Positions 17,080 to 25,010 of a stretch of DNA of 57,283 nt are shown here, piece after piece (the first letter of the stretch is position 1; every line of letters starts with the position of its first letter). The translations under genes and the position numbers were made by a program. Location of the stretch: positions 1 through 57,283 of the forward strand of contig CAZLMW010000046.1 of NCBI GenBank assembly GCA_964560875.1, given 5' to 3'. This DNA is from CAZLMW01 sp964560875 (GTDB lineage: Bacteria; Myxococcota_A; UBA9042). The notes beneath the pieces are model-generated. The model was not told the origin of the DNA and searched no databases. It worked only from the letters and a program-made list of their open reading frames with translations.

Positions 17080-17688
17080 TCAGCCCGTGGCCGCTGGCTC
17101 GCAGTCGTCGGCTGGCAAGGTGTTTGCGTCGTAGATTGCGATGTAGACGTGTCGGCTGGGCATCTTGACCGCGTGGTGAATCGCGACTGGTTCCACTGCA
17201 CCGAACCGTTTGCCCAATGACCAATCGGTGTTTTGCAGCATCCGCTTCGATGACCTGATCACCACCGCGTATCGTCCGACGTTGTCCGGTACGTCAAGCT
17301 TCACACTCTTATAGTAGGTCTGCTGCAAGCGCATTCCCGACTTGACCGAGTCCCGAAGTTTCTGCAGGTCCAATGCAATCGCCTTGCGGGCCCTGGAGTC
17401 TCGCCAGACCTTCAGTTCAAGCCAATCCACCCCTTTCTTGAGATCACCGAGCACGACATCGCAGCGCCGACCCTTGCGGACCCATTGCTCCTTTCGGACG
17501 ACTGTCCCCGGAACTGCCCGCTGCAGGTATCTCTTCGTGGCGAGGTAAGCGAGCGTGACTTCATCGATCGCCATGATGCCGGGCATGATGAACTTGGCCT
17601 TGTTTGCTTCAGTCCATCCGTGTTCCTCGATCACGACGTCCAAAAGTGCTTCGATGAATCCACCAAAGGCGGCGCTTAGCTTGGACAT
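17080..17688 (-). CDS. Orphan protein with PD-(D/E)XK-like nuclease signature
   Basis: The protein has 202 aa from ATG 17688, which has a strong GGAGGA Shine-Dalgarno. The N-terminal third is helical. The centre reads RRCDVVLG (Asp 77), then WLELKVW (Glu 91, Lys 93), then LDLQKLRD (Asp 107, Lys 110) and a strand YAVVIRS. This order of Asp, E-x-K, a downstream D..KL helix and a YxVVI strand is what one sees in restriction-endonuclease-like folds. I do not recognise a named family. Base composition is visibly lower in G+C than the neighbours (about half in the line I counted), which suggests transfer. It lies alone between two inverted hairpin elements. It may be a nuclease, an immunity-related protein or a mobile-element passenger. 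Confidence 0.6.
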   Translation of the reverse strand: MSKLSAAFGGFIEALLDVVIEEHGWTEANKAKFIMPGIMAIDEVTLAYLATKRYLQRAVPGTVVRKEQWVRKGRRCDVVLGDLKKGVDWLELKVWRDSRARKAIALDLQKLRDSVKSGMRLQQTYYKSVKLDVPDNVGRYAVVIRSSKRMLQNTDWSLGKRFGAVEPVAIHHAVKMPSRHVYIAIYDANTLPADDCEPAATG

Positions 17689-18126
17689 TGATTCCTCCTG
17701 CCAGGTTGGAAGTCGCAACGTAGCAATTGGCACGCGGGGTGCAACGCCTGCCCAGCAAGAGAAAGAGGACGTAGCGGTGGCGCGTCACCTTTGCTTGGGC
17801 GGCACGCAGGCAGCGAGTGTGTGGGCTGCGTGATCGAGCCACGATACGTCTTCGTGGGAGCCGACGCCGTCAATTTAGCGGAAGGCAACATCGATGCGCC
17901 GTACTGGCTTGGTGCACCGACCCCGCCGTGGTCAAAGAGCGAAAGCACGCACGCGAGGGATCCCCGGGAACCGGGTCAGACCCCGGGTGTTATCCCAGCA
18001 GATGTGTAAACCAGGCTGCCGGTTTACCCTGTAAACAACGTGCCGGGTTAGGACCGCTTAGGACCGGTTAGGACCGACTGTGGCTTCCCCAGTGGCCCGT
18101 CCAGCCCATCCATCCCGCCCCCAAAC
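17689..18126. other. Non-coding stretch with small repeats
   Basis: No credible gene. It contains GGGTCAGACCCC (17974-17985), an inverted pair GTAAACC (18006-18012)/GGTTTAC (18021-18027) with a further GTAAAC at 18031, and three tandem 10-bp units ending TTAGGACCG (18047-18076). It is the inner flank of hairpin element B. Confidence 0.55.
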
Positions 18127-18289
18127 ACCACAAAAACAGGCGGTTGGGGTAAACGGGGATGGGGGTCCAAGGGGGAAGGACCGATCAGGGGAAGGCAGTC
18201 TGTCGTCGCCCGAAGACGCGTGTTTCCAAGCCACAGCCCCGTCGGCGGATCATAAAATGCCTTCCCCTGTTGGGTCCTTCCCCCTTGAT
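18127..18289 (-). repeat. Hairpin element, copy B (inverted)
   Basis: This is the inverted partner of 16640-16801. Arms 18127-18203 (77 bp) and 18251-18289 (39 bp) are exact reverse complements of copy A's arms, while the 47-nt middle (18204-18250) differs. Only short words such as ACACG and TCT are shared between the middles. Looser similarity extends beyond the outer end, to about 18307. Confidence 0.85.
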
Positions 18290-18363
18290 CCGAGGCCCCG
18301 TCCGCCAGGACGATCCCAATCGCAACCAAGAAAAACGAAAAGAAATCAGCTCTTATGCATCGG

Positions 18364-18475
18364 CGGCGCCATGCCAATGGCTATCTCAGCGCGCCATGCC
18401 AATGGCAATCTCAGCGCGCCAAGCAAATGGCGATCTCAGCGCGCCAAGCAAATGGCAATCTCAGGGCGCCATGCG
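18364..18475 (+). repeat. 25-bp tandem repeat array
   Basis: Four units of exactly 25 bp (18364-18388, 18389-18413, 18414-18438, 18439-18463) plus a degenerate fifth. Each starts GCGCGCCA and ends ATCTCA. Units 1 and 2 hold the dyad TGCCA-A-TGGC(A); units 3 and 4 are mutated to AGCAAATGGC. The 25-bp period excludes a protein repeat. The array sits just downstream of the secreted protein gene at 18531-19847. Confidence 0.85.
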
Positions 18476-18530
18476 CTGGCGATATGGTCGACGAGGCGCG
18501 CTGGCGTCATCAGCGCGTCGTCTACCTCCG

Positions 18531-19847
18531 CTACCACATCATGGCCCGCCCACGCTTATTCGGCGTGTGCGATTGGCCGACACCCAAGACGATGCCAAAC
18601 AGCTTGCTGTCCTGCATCTCGCGCATGATGAAGCCGGCGGAGACGCCGTACTTGGCTTGCGGCCGCCAGGCGGGGCCCTTTGCGCCGTAGTAGACCAGCG
18701 TACCGACGGTGAGCTGGTCGGCGAAATCGATGGTGCTCGCGCCGCGCTTGCGGTCTTGGATCTTCTTCTCGTCACCCTGCAGGTACCACGCGACACGACC
18801 GAATGCCGTGACGGTGATCTTGCGGCTGATGTGGGCGACCAGGAAGAGCTCGGCCGGGATCTGCCATGTCTGCTTAAGCGTGTCGTCGGAGATGCCCGAG
18901 GTACCGAAGCCGCCGACCAGCGCGACGCCGTACTTGTCGTTGATCCATTTGCCGGCGCCGACCATCAGGCCGAGGTCGTAGTACCAGTTCTCACCCGCTT
19001 TGCTGATCTCGGCGTCCAGGCCGACGGAGACCAGCGAATCGACGCCGATCGAGCGACCCGAGAGCCGCAGACCGTGCCACGCGCTGTCGACGCCGTTCTT
19101 ACCGGTCTGGTCAAAGTTTTTGCCCGCATCATCGCCCGCGGCCGTGTATTGGTATCCGACCAGGATGTTCATCGCCGCGGGGCTCTTGGAGCCGCCACCG
19201 CCGCTCGGTCCCCAGCCGAGCTGGCCGCACATGTGGTTGAGGTCGCTGCCCGCCGGCCACACCTTCTGGTTGCACTTGTGGCGGATCTGCTTGCACTGCT
19301 TGACCGACGGCTTCTTGCGGCAGATGAGGATCAGGAGCTTGATCTTCTGCGCCTTCGTCAGGCCCTTTTTGCCCCTGCGTCGCGTCCGGTTGTTGGTGTT
19401 GTTGTTGCTGCTCTTGATGGGCGCGGGGTCACCGGGGCGGCCCTTGAGGTTGATCTTGGCGACGCGGCCGTCCTTGAGGCGCATCGTCAGGGGGCGCTGT
19501 GCCCGACCGCTGCTGGATGTGCTGCGCGCCTTGAGGGTGCGGCACATGAAGCCCTTGGGCGTCTTGACGTAGGTCGCGTCCGCCTGGTCGCCGACCTGCA
19601 GTTGTGCCGACGTGGCGGGGTTGCCATCACGCGTGATCGTGCAGCCACCATCGGTGGGGTTGAGGATCTTGCCCTGCTTCATGTCGTGGCTGCCGCCGGG
19701 CGCGATGCGCACGTTTTTGCCCATGAAGTGGGTGATCTCGCCGGAGATCGACATCGTCCCCTGCGCGAATGCGGGCGCGCTGATGAGCCCGATGGAAAGG
19801 GTTGCCGCAACGATGAGTGCGCGGCGGTGGATTGCGGTTGGGTGCAC
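18531..19847 (-). CDS. Secreted hypothetical protein, probably outer-membrane associated
   Basis: The protein has 438 aa from GTG 19847, with GGAGGAGA four bases upstream. The signal peptide (RRALIVAATLSIGLISAPAFA, cleavage before QG) is clear. Residues ~30-150 form a strand-rich domain. A basic Asn/Arg linker and a Cys-bearing helical segment (LLILICRKKPSVKQCKQIRHKC) follow. The C-terminal half (~235-438) has alternating Gly/aromatic strands (ILVGYQYTAAG, YYDLGLMVGAGKW, VALVGGFGTSG), like a small beta-barrel or lipocalin-like porin. The last residue is Trp rather than the usual Phe. I do not recognise the family. Confidence 0.8.
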   Translation of the reverse strand: MHPTAIHRRALIVAATLSIGLISAPAFAQGTMSISGEITHFMGKNVRIAPGGSHDMKQGKILNPTDGGCTITRDGNPATSAQLQVGDQADATYVKTPKGFMCRTLKARSTSSSGRAQRPLTMRLKDGRVAKINLKGRPGDPAPIKSSNNNTNNRTRRRGKKGLTKAQKIKLLILICRKKPSVKQCKQIRHKCNQKVWPAGSDLNHMCGQLGWGPSGGGGSKSPAAMNILVGYQYTAAGDDAGKNFDQTGKNGVDSAWHGLRLSGRSIGVDSLVSVGLDAEISKAGENWYYDLGLMVGAGKWINDKYGVALVGGFGTSGISDDTLKQTWQIPAELFLVAHISRKITVTAFGRVAWYLQGDEKKIQDRKRGASTIDFADQLTVGTLVYYGAKGPAWRPQAKYGVSAGFIMREMQDSKLFGIVLGVGQSHTPNKRGRAMMW

Positions 19848-20411
19848 GATCTCCTCCGATCATTGGGCGACTGTGCGCCATTTTGGGTGGGTGCAGGCGG
19901 GCCCATGTAACCATGGATCGCCGCAATTCCGAATTCCCCTACGTACCGCGGCAGGCCCGATTGGAAGTCGCTGACTGAGCGATAGGCCGGGGCCGGGCCA
20001 CCCGAACCCGAACCCGAACCCGAACTCCCACCCTCAGGGGCTTCGCCCCTCGCCTCGTTGAAGCGCTGCCGCTTCTCGCCTGGGTTGAGTCGGTTGGCCG
20101 CCTCGTCGATCAGCAGCTCAAGGAGCGAGTGGGTGTTCGGGTTCGGGTTCGCGTTGGGGTGCTGATGCCCGCGGGGCGCTCGTGGGCGGGCGTCAGCGCA
20201 CGATGGGCGTTCGCGGAGCCGGCTGCGGACCCTCGCGCCCCGCGAACTCCGATCGTCCGTACACCAAACGATGATCGCCGCCCCCCTTGGGCTTGCCAAA
20301 ACGGCGTCGCAGTCCAACCTGTGGGGGAAGTGTCAACGAAAAACGCCTCGGCGCTCACCGGATTCCGCAGCCCCGGAAACGCCGTTCAAGGCCCCCGCCA
20401 TGGAGCCCGCC
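19848..20411. other. Intergenic region with inverted CCCGAA/TTCGGG arrays
   Basis: The sequence 20001-20025 is four units of CCCGAA, and 20135-20150 reads GTTCGG-type units in the opposite sense. The 109 bp between them could form the loop of a large hairpin. A coding-like stretch on the minus strand (LLELLIDEAANRLNPGEK, about 20050-20125) has no supported start. The rest is featureless. Confidence 0.5.
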
Positions 20412-22085
20412 ATGCCCACCGACGTCGAAATCGCCGCTGAATTCTCGCTCGCGCCCATCACTGAAATCGCGACAAAACTCGGCCTCGACGCCGACGACCT
20501 GCACCTGCACGGGCGCGACAAGGCCAAGATCGACCCCGCCGTTCTGCAACGACCGCGGTCGCGTCCAGAACCCGGCCGGTTGGTGCTGGTTTCGGCCGTG
20601 ACTCCGACACGGGCCGGCGAGGGCAAGACCACGACAAGCATCGGGCTCGGCCAGGGCATCGCGAAGCTCGGCGAGTCGGTGTGCATCGCCCTGCGTGAAC
20701 CGAGCCTCGGCCCCTGCATGGGCGTCAAAGGTGGCGCGACCGGCGGCGGCTACAGCCAGGTGGGGCCTGCCGACAGCATCAACCTGCACTTCACCGGCGA
20801 CTTCCACGCGATTACGGCCGCGCACAACCTCGTTGCGGCGTTGCTCGACAACAAACTGCACTTCGAATCGCGCCTCGCCATCGACCCGCGCAAGGTGCTT
20901 TGGCCGCGCGTCATCGACATGAACGACCGCAGCCTGCGCAACGTGGTCGTCGGTCTCGGTGGCTCGTCCCAGGGCGTGCCGCGGCAGACAAGCTTCGACA
21001 TCACGGCGGCGTCCGAAATCATGGCGATCCTGTGCTTGTCGAGAGACCTCGATGACCTCCGGGCGCGCATCGACCGCACCATCGTCGCCCTCAACCGAGA
21101 CGGCGAGCCGGTGACAATCGCAGACATCGGCGGCACCGGCGCGGTTTGTGCCCTGCTGCGCGACGCGATGATGCCCAACCTGGTCCAGACGCTCGAAGGT
21201 GTGCCGACGATCGTCCACGGTGGACCTTTCGCGAACATCGCCCACGGCTGCAACTCGGTCGTGGCGACACGCATGGCCATGCACCTGGCCGATTGGACGA
21301 TTACCGAGGCCGGCTTTGGGTTCGATCTCGGCGCCGAGAAGTTCCTCGACATCAAGTGCGTGCAAGCCGGTTTGGACCCCGCCGCGATCGTCGTCGTGGC
21401 GACCATTCGTGCGCTCAAGATGCACGGCGGCGTCAAGCGCAAGCAGCTCAAGCTCGAGGACGTCGGCGCGGTCTCGGCCGGGCTGCCCAACCTGCACAAG
21501 CACCTGGAATCGGCGGCGATCTTCGGCAAGCCCGCCGTCGTCGCCATCAACCGGTTCGCCACCGACACCGACGCGGAGGTCGCGGTGGTTGGCTCGTTCT
21601 GCGACTCCATCGGGGTGCGTTGGGCCGTTTCAGACCATCACGGTCGCGGTGGCGAAGGGGCGGTGGACCTGGCCAGGGCTGTCATCGCAACCGCGCGCAA
21701 GCCGACCGCGCCGTTCACGCCCGCCTACGAGCGCAGCGACTCGGTCGCCGACAAGATCAGCTCGGTCGCGACGAAGATCTATGGCGCCGATGGCGTCGCC
21801 CTGTCGGTGCAAGCGCGTCGCGATATCAAGCGCATCGGTGAGCTCGGATTGAGCCACTTGCCCATCTGCATCGCCAAGACCCAGAGCTCGCTGTCCGACA
21901 ACCCGAAGCTGCGCTGCCGGCCGACCGGTTTCACAATCAACGTCGCCGAGATTCGCCTCAACGCGGGCGCCGGATTCCTCGTGGTGATGACCGGCGAGAT
22001 CATGCGCATGCCGGGTCTGCCACGGCGGCCCCAGGCCAACGCGATCGACCTCACCGAAGACGGGTCGATTATCGGGATCGCCTGA
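20412..22085 (+). CDS. fhs: Formate-tetrahydrofolate ligase
   Basis: The protein has 557 aa from ATG 20412, the usual length for this enzyme; ATG 20400 would add four residues. It activates formate with ATP and tetrahydrofolate to 10-formyl-THF in one-carbon metabolism. The P-loop reads TPTRAGEGKTTTSIGL. Other family blocks are LREPSLGPCMGVKGGATGGG, NLHFTGDFHAITAAHNL, TITEAGFGFDLGAEKF and TGEIMRMPGLPRRP. It is single, and its 3' end overlaps the 3' end of the convergent LysR gene by 17 bases. Confidence 0.97.
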   Translation: MPTDVEIAAEFSLAPITEIATKLGLDADDLHLHGRDKAKIDPAVLQRPRSRPEPGRLVLVSAVTPTRAGEGKTTTSIGLGQGIAKLGESVCIALREPSLGPCMGVKGGATGGGYSQVGPADSINLHFTGDFHAITAAHNLVAALLDNKLHFESRLAIDPRKVLWPRVIDMNDRSLRNVVVGLGGSSQGVPRQTSFDITAASEIMAILCLSRDLDDLRARIDRTIVALNRDGEPVTIADIGGTGAVCALLRDAMMPNLVQTLEGVPTIVHGGPFANIAHGCNSVVATRMAMHLADWTITEAGFGFDLGAEKFLDIKCVQAGLDPAAIVVVATIRALKMHGGVKRKQLKLEDVGAVSAGLPNLHKHLESAAIFGKPAVVAINRFATDTDAEVAVVGSFCDSIGVRWAVSDHHGRGGEGAVDLARAVIATARKPTAPFTPAYERSDSVADKISSVATKIYGADGVALSVQARRDIKRIGELGLSHLPICIAKTQSSLSDNPKLRCRPTGFTINVAEIRLNAGAGFLVVMTGEIMRMPGLPRRPQANAIDLTEDGSIIGIA

Positions 22086-22932
22086 TCGAACGCCGCAACT
22101 CCGCGCAGAACGCCCGGGCCGCTGCCGAAAGTCCCGCTTCACGACCGTGTACAACAAACAGCTGGCGGACGATGGGCGTTCGCGGGTCGTCAAGGATTCG
22201 CAATCGGCGGGCCAGTACGTCGGCGAGCACGGCGTCTCGGCTGACCAGCGCGCGGCCCACACCGGCGCGAACGTAGGCTTTCACGGCCGCGATGTTACCC
22301 AGCTCCATGGCGATCGGTGGGGCGTCGAAGTGGCGGTCCAGGGTCGCTCGCGTCGGTGATCCGGGTCCGAAAGTCACAAAGTGCAGGAGGCTGGCGTCCG
22401 CGGCGCAGAGCTCTTCGGGCGGCCCGACGACAACAAGCTCGTCAGCGCGCCACGGCCACGAGCGCATCGAACCGGGCAGTGAGGGAGCCCCCGTGATGAT
22501 GCCCACCTCGCTCAAGCCATCGGCGACGCGCTCGACCACGGCCGATGTGCGCGCTTGCACCAGCTCGACAAGCACTCCCGGATGCTCTGCGCGAAACGCG
22601 GCGACAAGCTCCGGGAGCATGTACGTGCATGCCGTCGCGCCTGCAGCAACCCGCACGTCGCCGGTTCGCAGGCCCCGCAGCTCCTCGATCTCCCGCACAC
22701 CGGCCTCGAACGACGCCAGACTTCGACGCGCGGCGGCCGCAAAAGCCACCCCTGCTGCGGTTGGTCTCGCCGCAACGCCGCGTCCCCGATCGAGCAACGG
22801 CGCCCCAACGGCGTCCTCCAGGCGGCGGATCGATGCGCTCAAGGCCGGCTGACTCAGGTGCACTTTGCGCGCAGCAGCGGTCACTGTGCCTTCGTCGATG
22901 ACGGCGATAAACTGGCGCATTTCGTCCAACAT
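22069..22932 (-). CDS. LysR-family transcriptional regulator
   Basis: The protein has 287 aa from ATG 22932 (AGGGA about nine bases upstream). The winged helix reads MRQFIAVIDEGTVTAAARKVHLSQPALSASIRRLEDAVG, and the effector domain has GLSEVGIITG and ALVSRDAVLADVL. The open frame continues upstream through a 9/10-bp repeat, so a longer N-terminus is possible but unlikely. It is divergent from the TauE/SafE exporter gene and probably regulates it. The AT-rich stretch 23050-23100 is the obvious shared promoter. Confidence 0.9.
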   Translation of the reverse strand: MLDEMRQFIAVIDEGTVTAAARKVHLSQPALSASIRRLEDAVGAPLLDRGRGVAARPTAAGVAFAAAARRSLASFEAGVREIEELRGLRTGDVRVAAGATACTYMLPELVAAFRAEHPGVLVELVQARTSAVVERVADGLSEVGIITGAPSLPGSMRSWPWRADELVVVGPPEELCAADASLLHFVTFGPGSPTRATLDRHFDAPPIAMELGNIAAVKAYVRAGVGRALVSRDAVLADVLARRLRILDDPRTPIVRQLFVVHGREAGLSAAARAFCAELRRSIRRSR

Positions 22933-22960
22933 TTCACGGATCCCTTCCCCGATCCCTTCC

Positions 22961-23040
22961 CCCGAATCGCCCCGAATCACCCCGAATCGCCCGAATCGCC
23001 CGAATCGCCCGAATCGCCCCGATCGCCGCGAATCGCCCCA
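22961..23040. repeat. CGAATCGCC simple tandem repeat
   Basis: About eight units of CCCGAATCGC or CCGAATCGC, with the period changing between 10 and 9 bp. It lies between the LysR start and the AT-rich promoter region of the divergent gene pair, so its length could affect spacing of regulatory sites. Confidence 0.7.
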
Positions 23041-23163
23041 AGTATACCGCGGACTCGGTCGATAATTCGTTACATCGATATTTAGCATAAAAATAATCCA
23101 TTGGACGGATTTAGTGACGACTCCCAGGTTGTGGCGCGGCCCCAAGCGGGGCAGGAGGCGACC

Positions 23164-23898
23164 ATGACGTATGGACTTGAGCTGGTTGGCGGACTTGAGC
23201 TCGTGGGTTTGGGCTTGCTGGCTGGCTTGATCACGACCGTTGCCGGGATGGGCGGCGGGATGACCTTGTTGCTCGCGCTGGCGGTACTGCGCGGGCCCCA
23301 GGATGCTTTGGCGGTGACGGCCCCGGCGCTGTTGGTCGGTAACCTGCATCGCCTTTGGATGTTCCGCAGTCATCTGAACCGTTCGCTGGCCGGCGCGCTG
23401 GCGGTTGGCGCGCTGCCCGGGGCGCTGATCGGCGGTTACTTCGCGGTCGCGGCGCCGCGCGAGCTCCTGCATTGGCTCATGTTGGCGATGACGGCCGCCG
23501 CCTTGTCCCGCGCGGTGGGGTGGTGGCGGCCAACGGTGTCGCCGGCCATGGTGCTCCCGGCTGCGTTTGGGACCGGCTTGGTGTGCGCCACTTCGGGCGG
23601 TGCCGGCTTCTTGATGTCACCGATTCTGCTCGCCGCCGGCCTGGTCGGGGAGGCGTTCCTGGCGACCTCGGCCGTAACGGCAATCACGATGCACGCCGGC
23701 CGCCTCATCGGCTACGGCGCCGGGGGCATGATCGAAGCGAGCATATGGCCGGCCGCTGTGCTTCTCGCGGTGTGCATCGCGGGCGGAAACCGGCTCGGCA
23801 AGGCGGTACGCGCGTGGCTGAACGGGCGCCTCGACGGCAAGCTCGAGTACGCCGCGCTGTGCCTGTGTCTCGGACTCGCGGTCGCCGGCGTCGCTTGA
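23164..23898 (+). CDS. TauE/SafE-family membrane exporter
   Basis: The protein has 244 aa; AGGAGG five bases before ATG 23164 sets the start. It is almost entirely hydrophobic, with about eight membrane segments in two similar halves. GLLAGLITTVAGMGGGMTLL at the start and TSGGAGFLMSPILLAAGL in the second half are the paired Gly-rich motifs of the family. Members move sulfite, sulfonates or other organic anions across the inner membrane. The LysR neighbour suggests substrate-induced expression. The substrate is unknown. Confidence 0.9.
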   Translation: MTYGLELVGGLELVGLGLLAGLITTVAGMGGGMTLLLALAVLRGPQDALAVTAPALLVGNLHRLWMFRSHLNRSLAGALAVGALPGALIGGYFAVAAPRELLHWLMLAMTAAALSRAVGWWRPTVSPAMVLPAAFGTGLVCATSGGAGFLMSPILLAAGLVGEAFLATSAVTAITMHAGRLIGYGAGGMIEASIWPAAVLLAVCIAGGNRLGKAVRAWLNGRLDGKLEYAALCLCLGLAVAGVA

Positions 23899-23991
23899 CA
23901 CCCGACCGTCGAGCACGTGGACACTGGCGCGACCAGGTGCACCCGCCGCTGCTTCGCGGTAGCGTCGAATCAGTTCCGAATGGAGTCGCCC

Positions 23992-24510
23992 ATGTCATCC
24001 ACAGCCGCAGCCGCAGGCAACGCCGCCGTCATCGAACGGTTCTACGCCGCGTTCAGCAAACGAGACGCCACCGGCATGGTCGCGTGCTACCACCCGGATG
24101 TGCACTTCTCCGACCCCGTTTTCCCCGACCTGCGCGGGCACGAAGCGGCCGCGATGTGGATCATGCTTTGCGAAGCCGGCGAAGACCTGACCCTCGAATA
24201 CGGCGCCATCGAAGCGTCAGGCGATTCGGGCAGCGCCCATTGGGATGCGCGCTACACCTTCAGCACGGGCAACAAGGTGCTCAACCGCATCGACGCGGCG
24301 TTCACGTTCAAAGACGGCCGTATCATCCGGCACCAGGACACGTTCGACCTGCATAAGTGGTCGGGACAGGCGCTCGGCGTCGCGGGCAAGCTGCTGGGCT
24401 GGACCGGTTTGATGCAAAACACGGTGCGCAAACAGGCCGACAAGGGCCTGCGGAAATACATCGCCAAGAACAACATCGGCGCCGACATCATCCCGGCGCT
24501 CGATGCGTAG
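23992..24510 (+). CDS. NTF2-like (SnoaL-fold) protein
   Basis: The protein has 172 aa from ATG 23992, with GGAG six bases upstream. VIERFYAAFSKRDATGMVACYHPDVHFSDPVFPDLRG is a textbook N-terminal cone helix and first strand of the nuclear-transport-factor-2-like fold. DAAFTFKDGRIIRHQDTFD is the terminal strand pair. The C-terminal 45 residues (LGVAGKLLGWTGLMQNTV) form an extra helix. Such proteins are often small-molecule isomerases or cyclases or have no known activity; none can be assigned here. Confidence 0.88.
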   Translation: MSSTAAAAGNAAVIERFYAAFSKRDATGMVACYHPDVHFSDPVFPDLRGHEAAAMWIMLCEAGEDLTLEYGAIEASGDSGSAHWDARYTFSTGNKVLNRIDAAFTFKDGRIIRHQDTFDLHKWSGQALGVAGKLLGWTGLMQNTVRKQADKGLRKYIAKNNIGADIIPALDA

Positions 24511-24533
24511 GTTGAGGGCAGGCCGCCCAACTC

Positions 24534-24641
24534 TCACGCCATCGGCGCGTGTGCCGCGCGGGGCAGCTGGATCTCAACCTGCGTCCATTCGCCTTCGCTG
24601 GTCGCGGCGCTGGACGAGCGCCCCCAAACATCACTTGCCAT
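24534..24641 (-). CDS. Candidate 35-aa small protein
   Basis: ATG 24641 is preceded by GGAGG seven bases upstream, one of the best Shine-Dalgarno matches in the window. The peptide starts MASDVWGRSSSAATSEGEW and ends RAAHAPMA. It is hydrophilic, with no membrane segment. It lies between convergent genes on the minus strand, downstream of the GH1 gene. It could be a real microprotein or chance; the ribosome site is the only evidence. Confidence 0.35.
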   Translation of the reverse strand: MASDVWGRSSSAATSEGEWTQVEIQLPRAAHAPMA

Positions 24642-25010
24642 CTTTCGTTCCTCCAAACACGCTGAACATCGCGCCGGAAGGTCGCTCCATGGCTCACTCT
24701 TGTGCGTTCGAGCTCTCGACAGAGGCTCATTCAACCGTTCGAGCTGTAGAGCGACCGTGAGGTAACCCGGGCTCCATCTCTGCCACGCTCTGAGACGCTG
24801 CTCAAACAGCCCCCGAGCAAGAGGAGAACGAGCTCCGGGTTGCCCCCGGCGCGCTCGCAGCCTACCGAATCGTGAAGACACAAGAGGAGCAAGAATGACC
24901 GCGCGCCGCAGGCGCACAACACAGGCGCTGGACCGTAGAACACACCGTTTCTAGAGGGATTTACGCCGCTGCCCGACGGTGATCGCGAAGTCGACGGGCA
25001 GGCCCAGGCC
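24642..25010. other. Intergenic region, nothing recognised
   Basis: About 370 bp between the small ORF and the 3' end of the GH1 gene. I see no gene, clear terminator or repeat. Confidence 0.4.

Noticed and set aside
18364..18475. 25-bp array as a CRISPR
   Set aside because: Units are directly adjacent with no spacers and are too short.
19679..20317. Minus-strand coding-like stretch with LLELLIDEAANRLNPGEK
   Set aside because: It overlaps the 5' end of the secreted protein gene, has no ribosome site and is mostly low complexity. It is kept only as a note in the intergenic entry.
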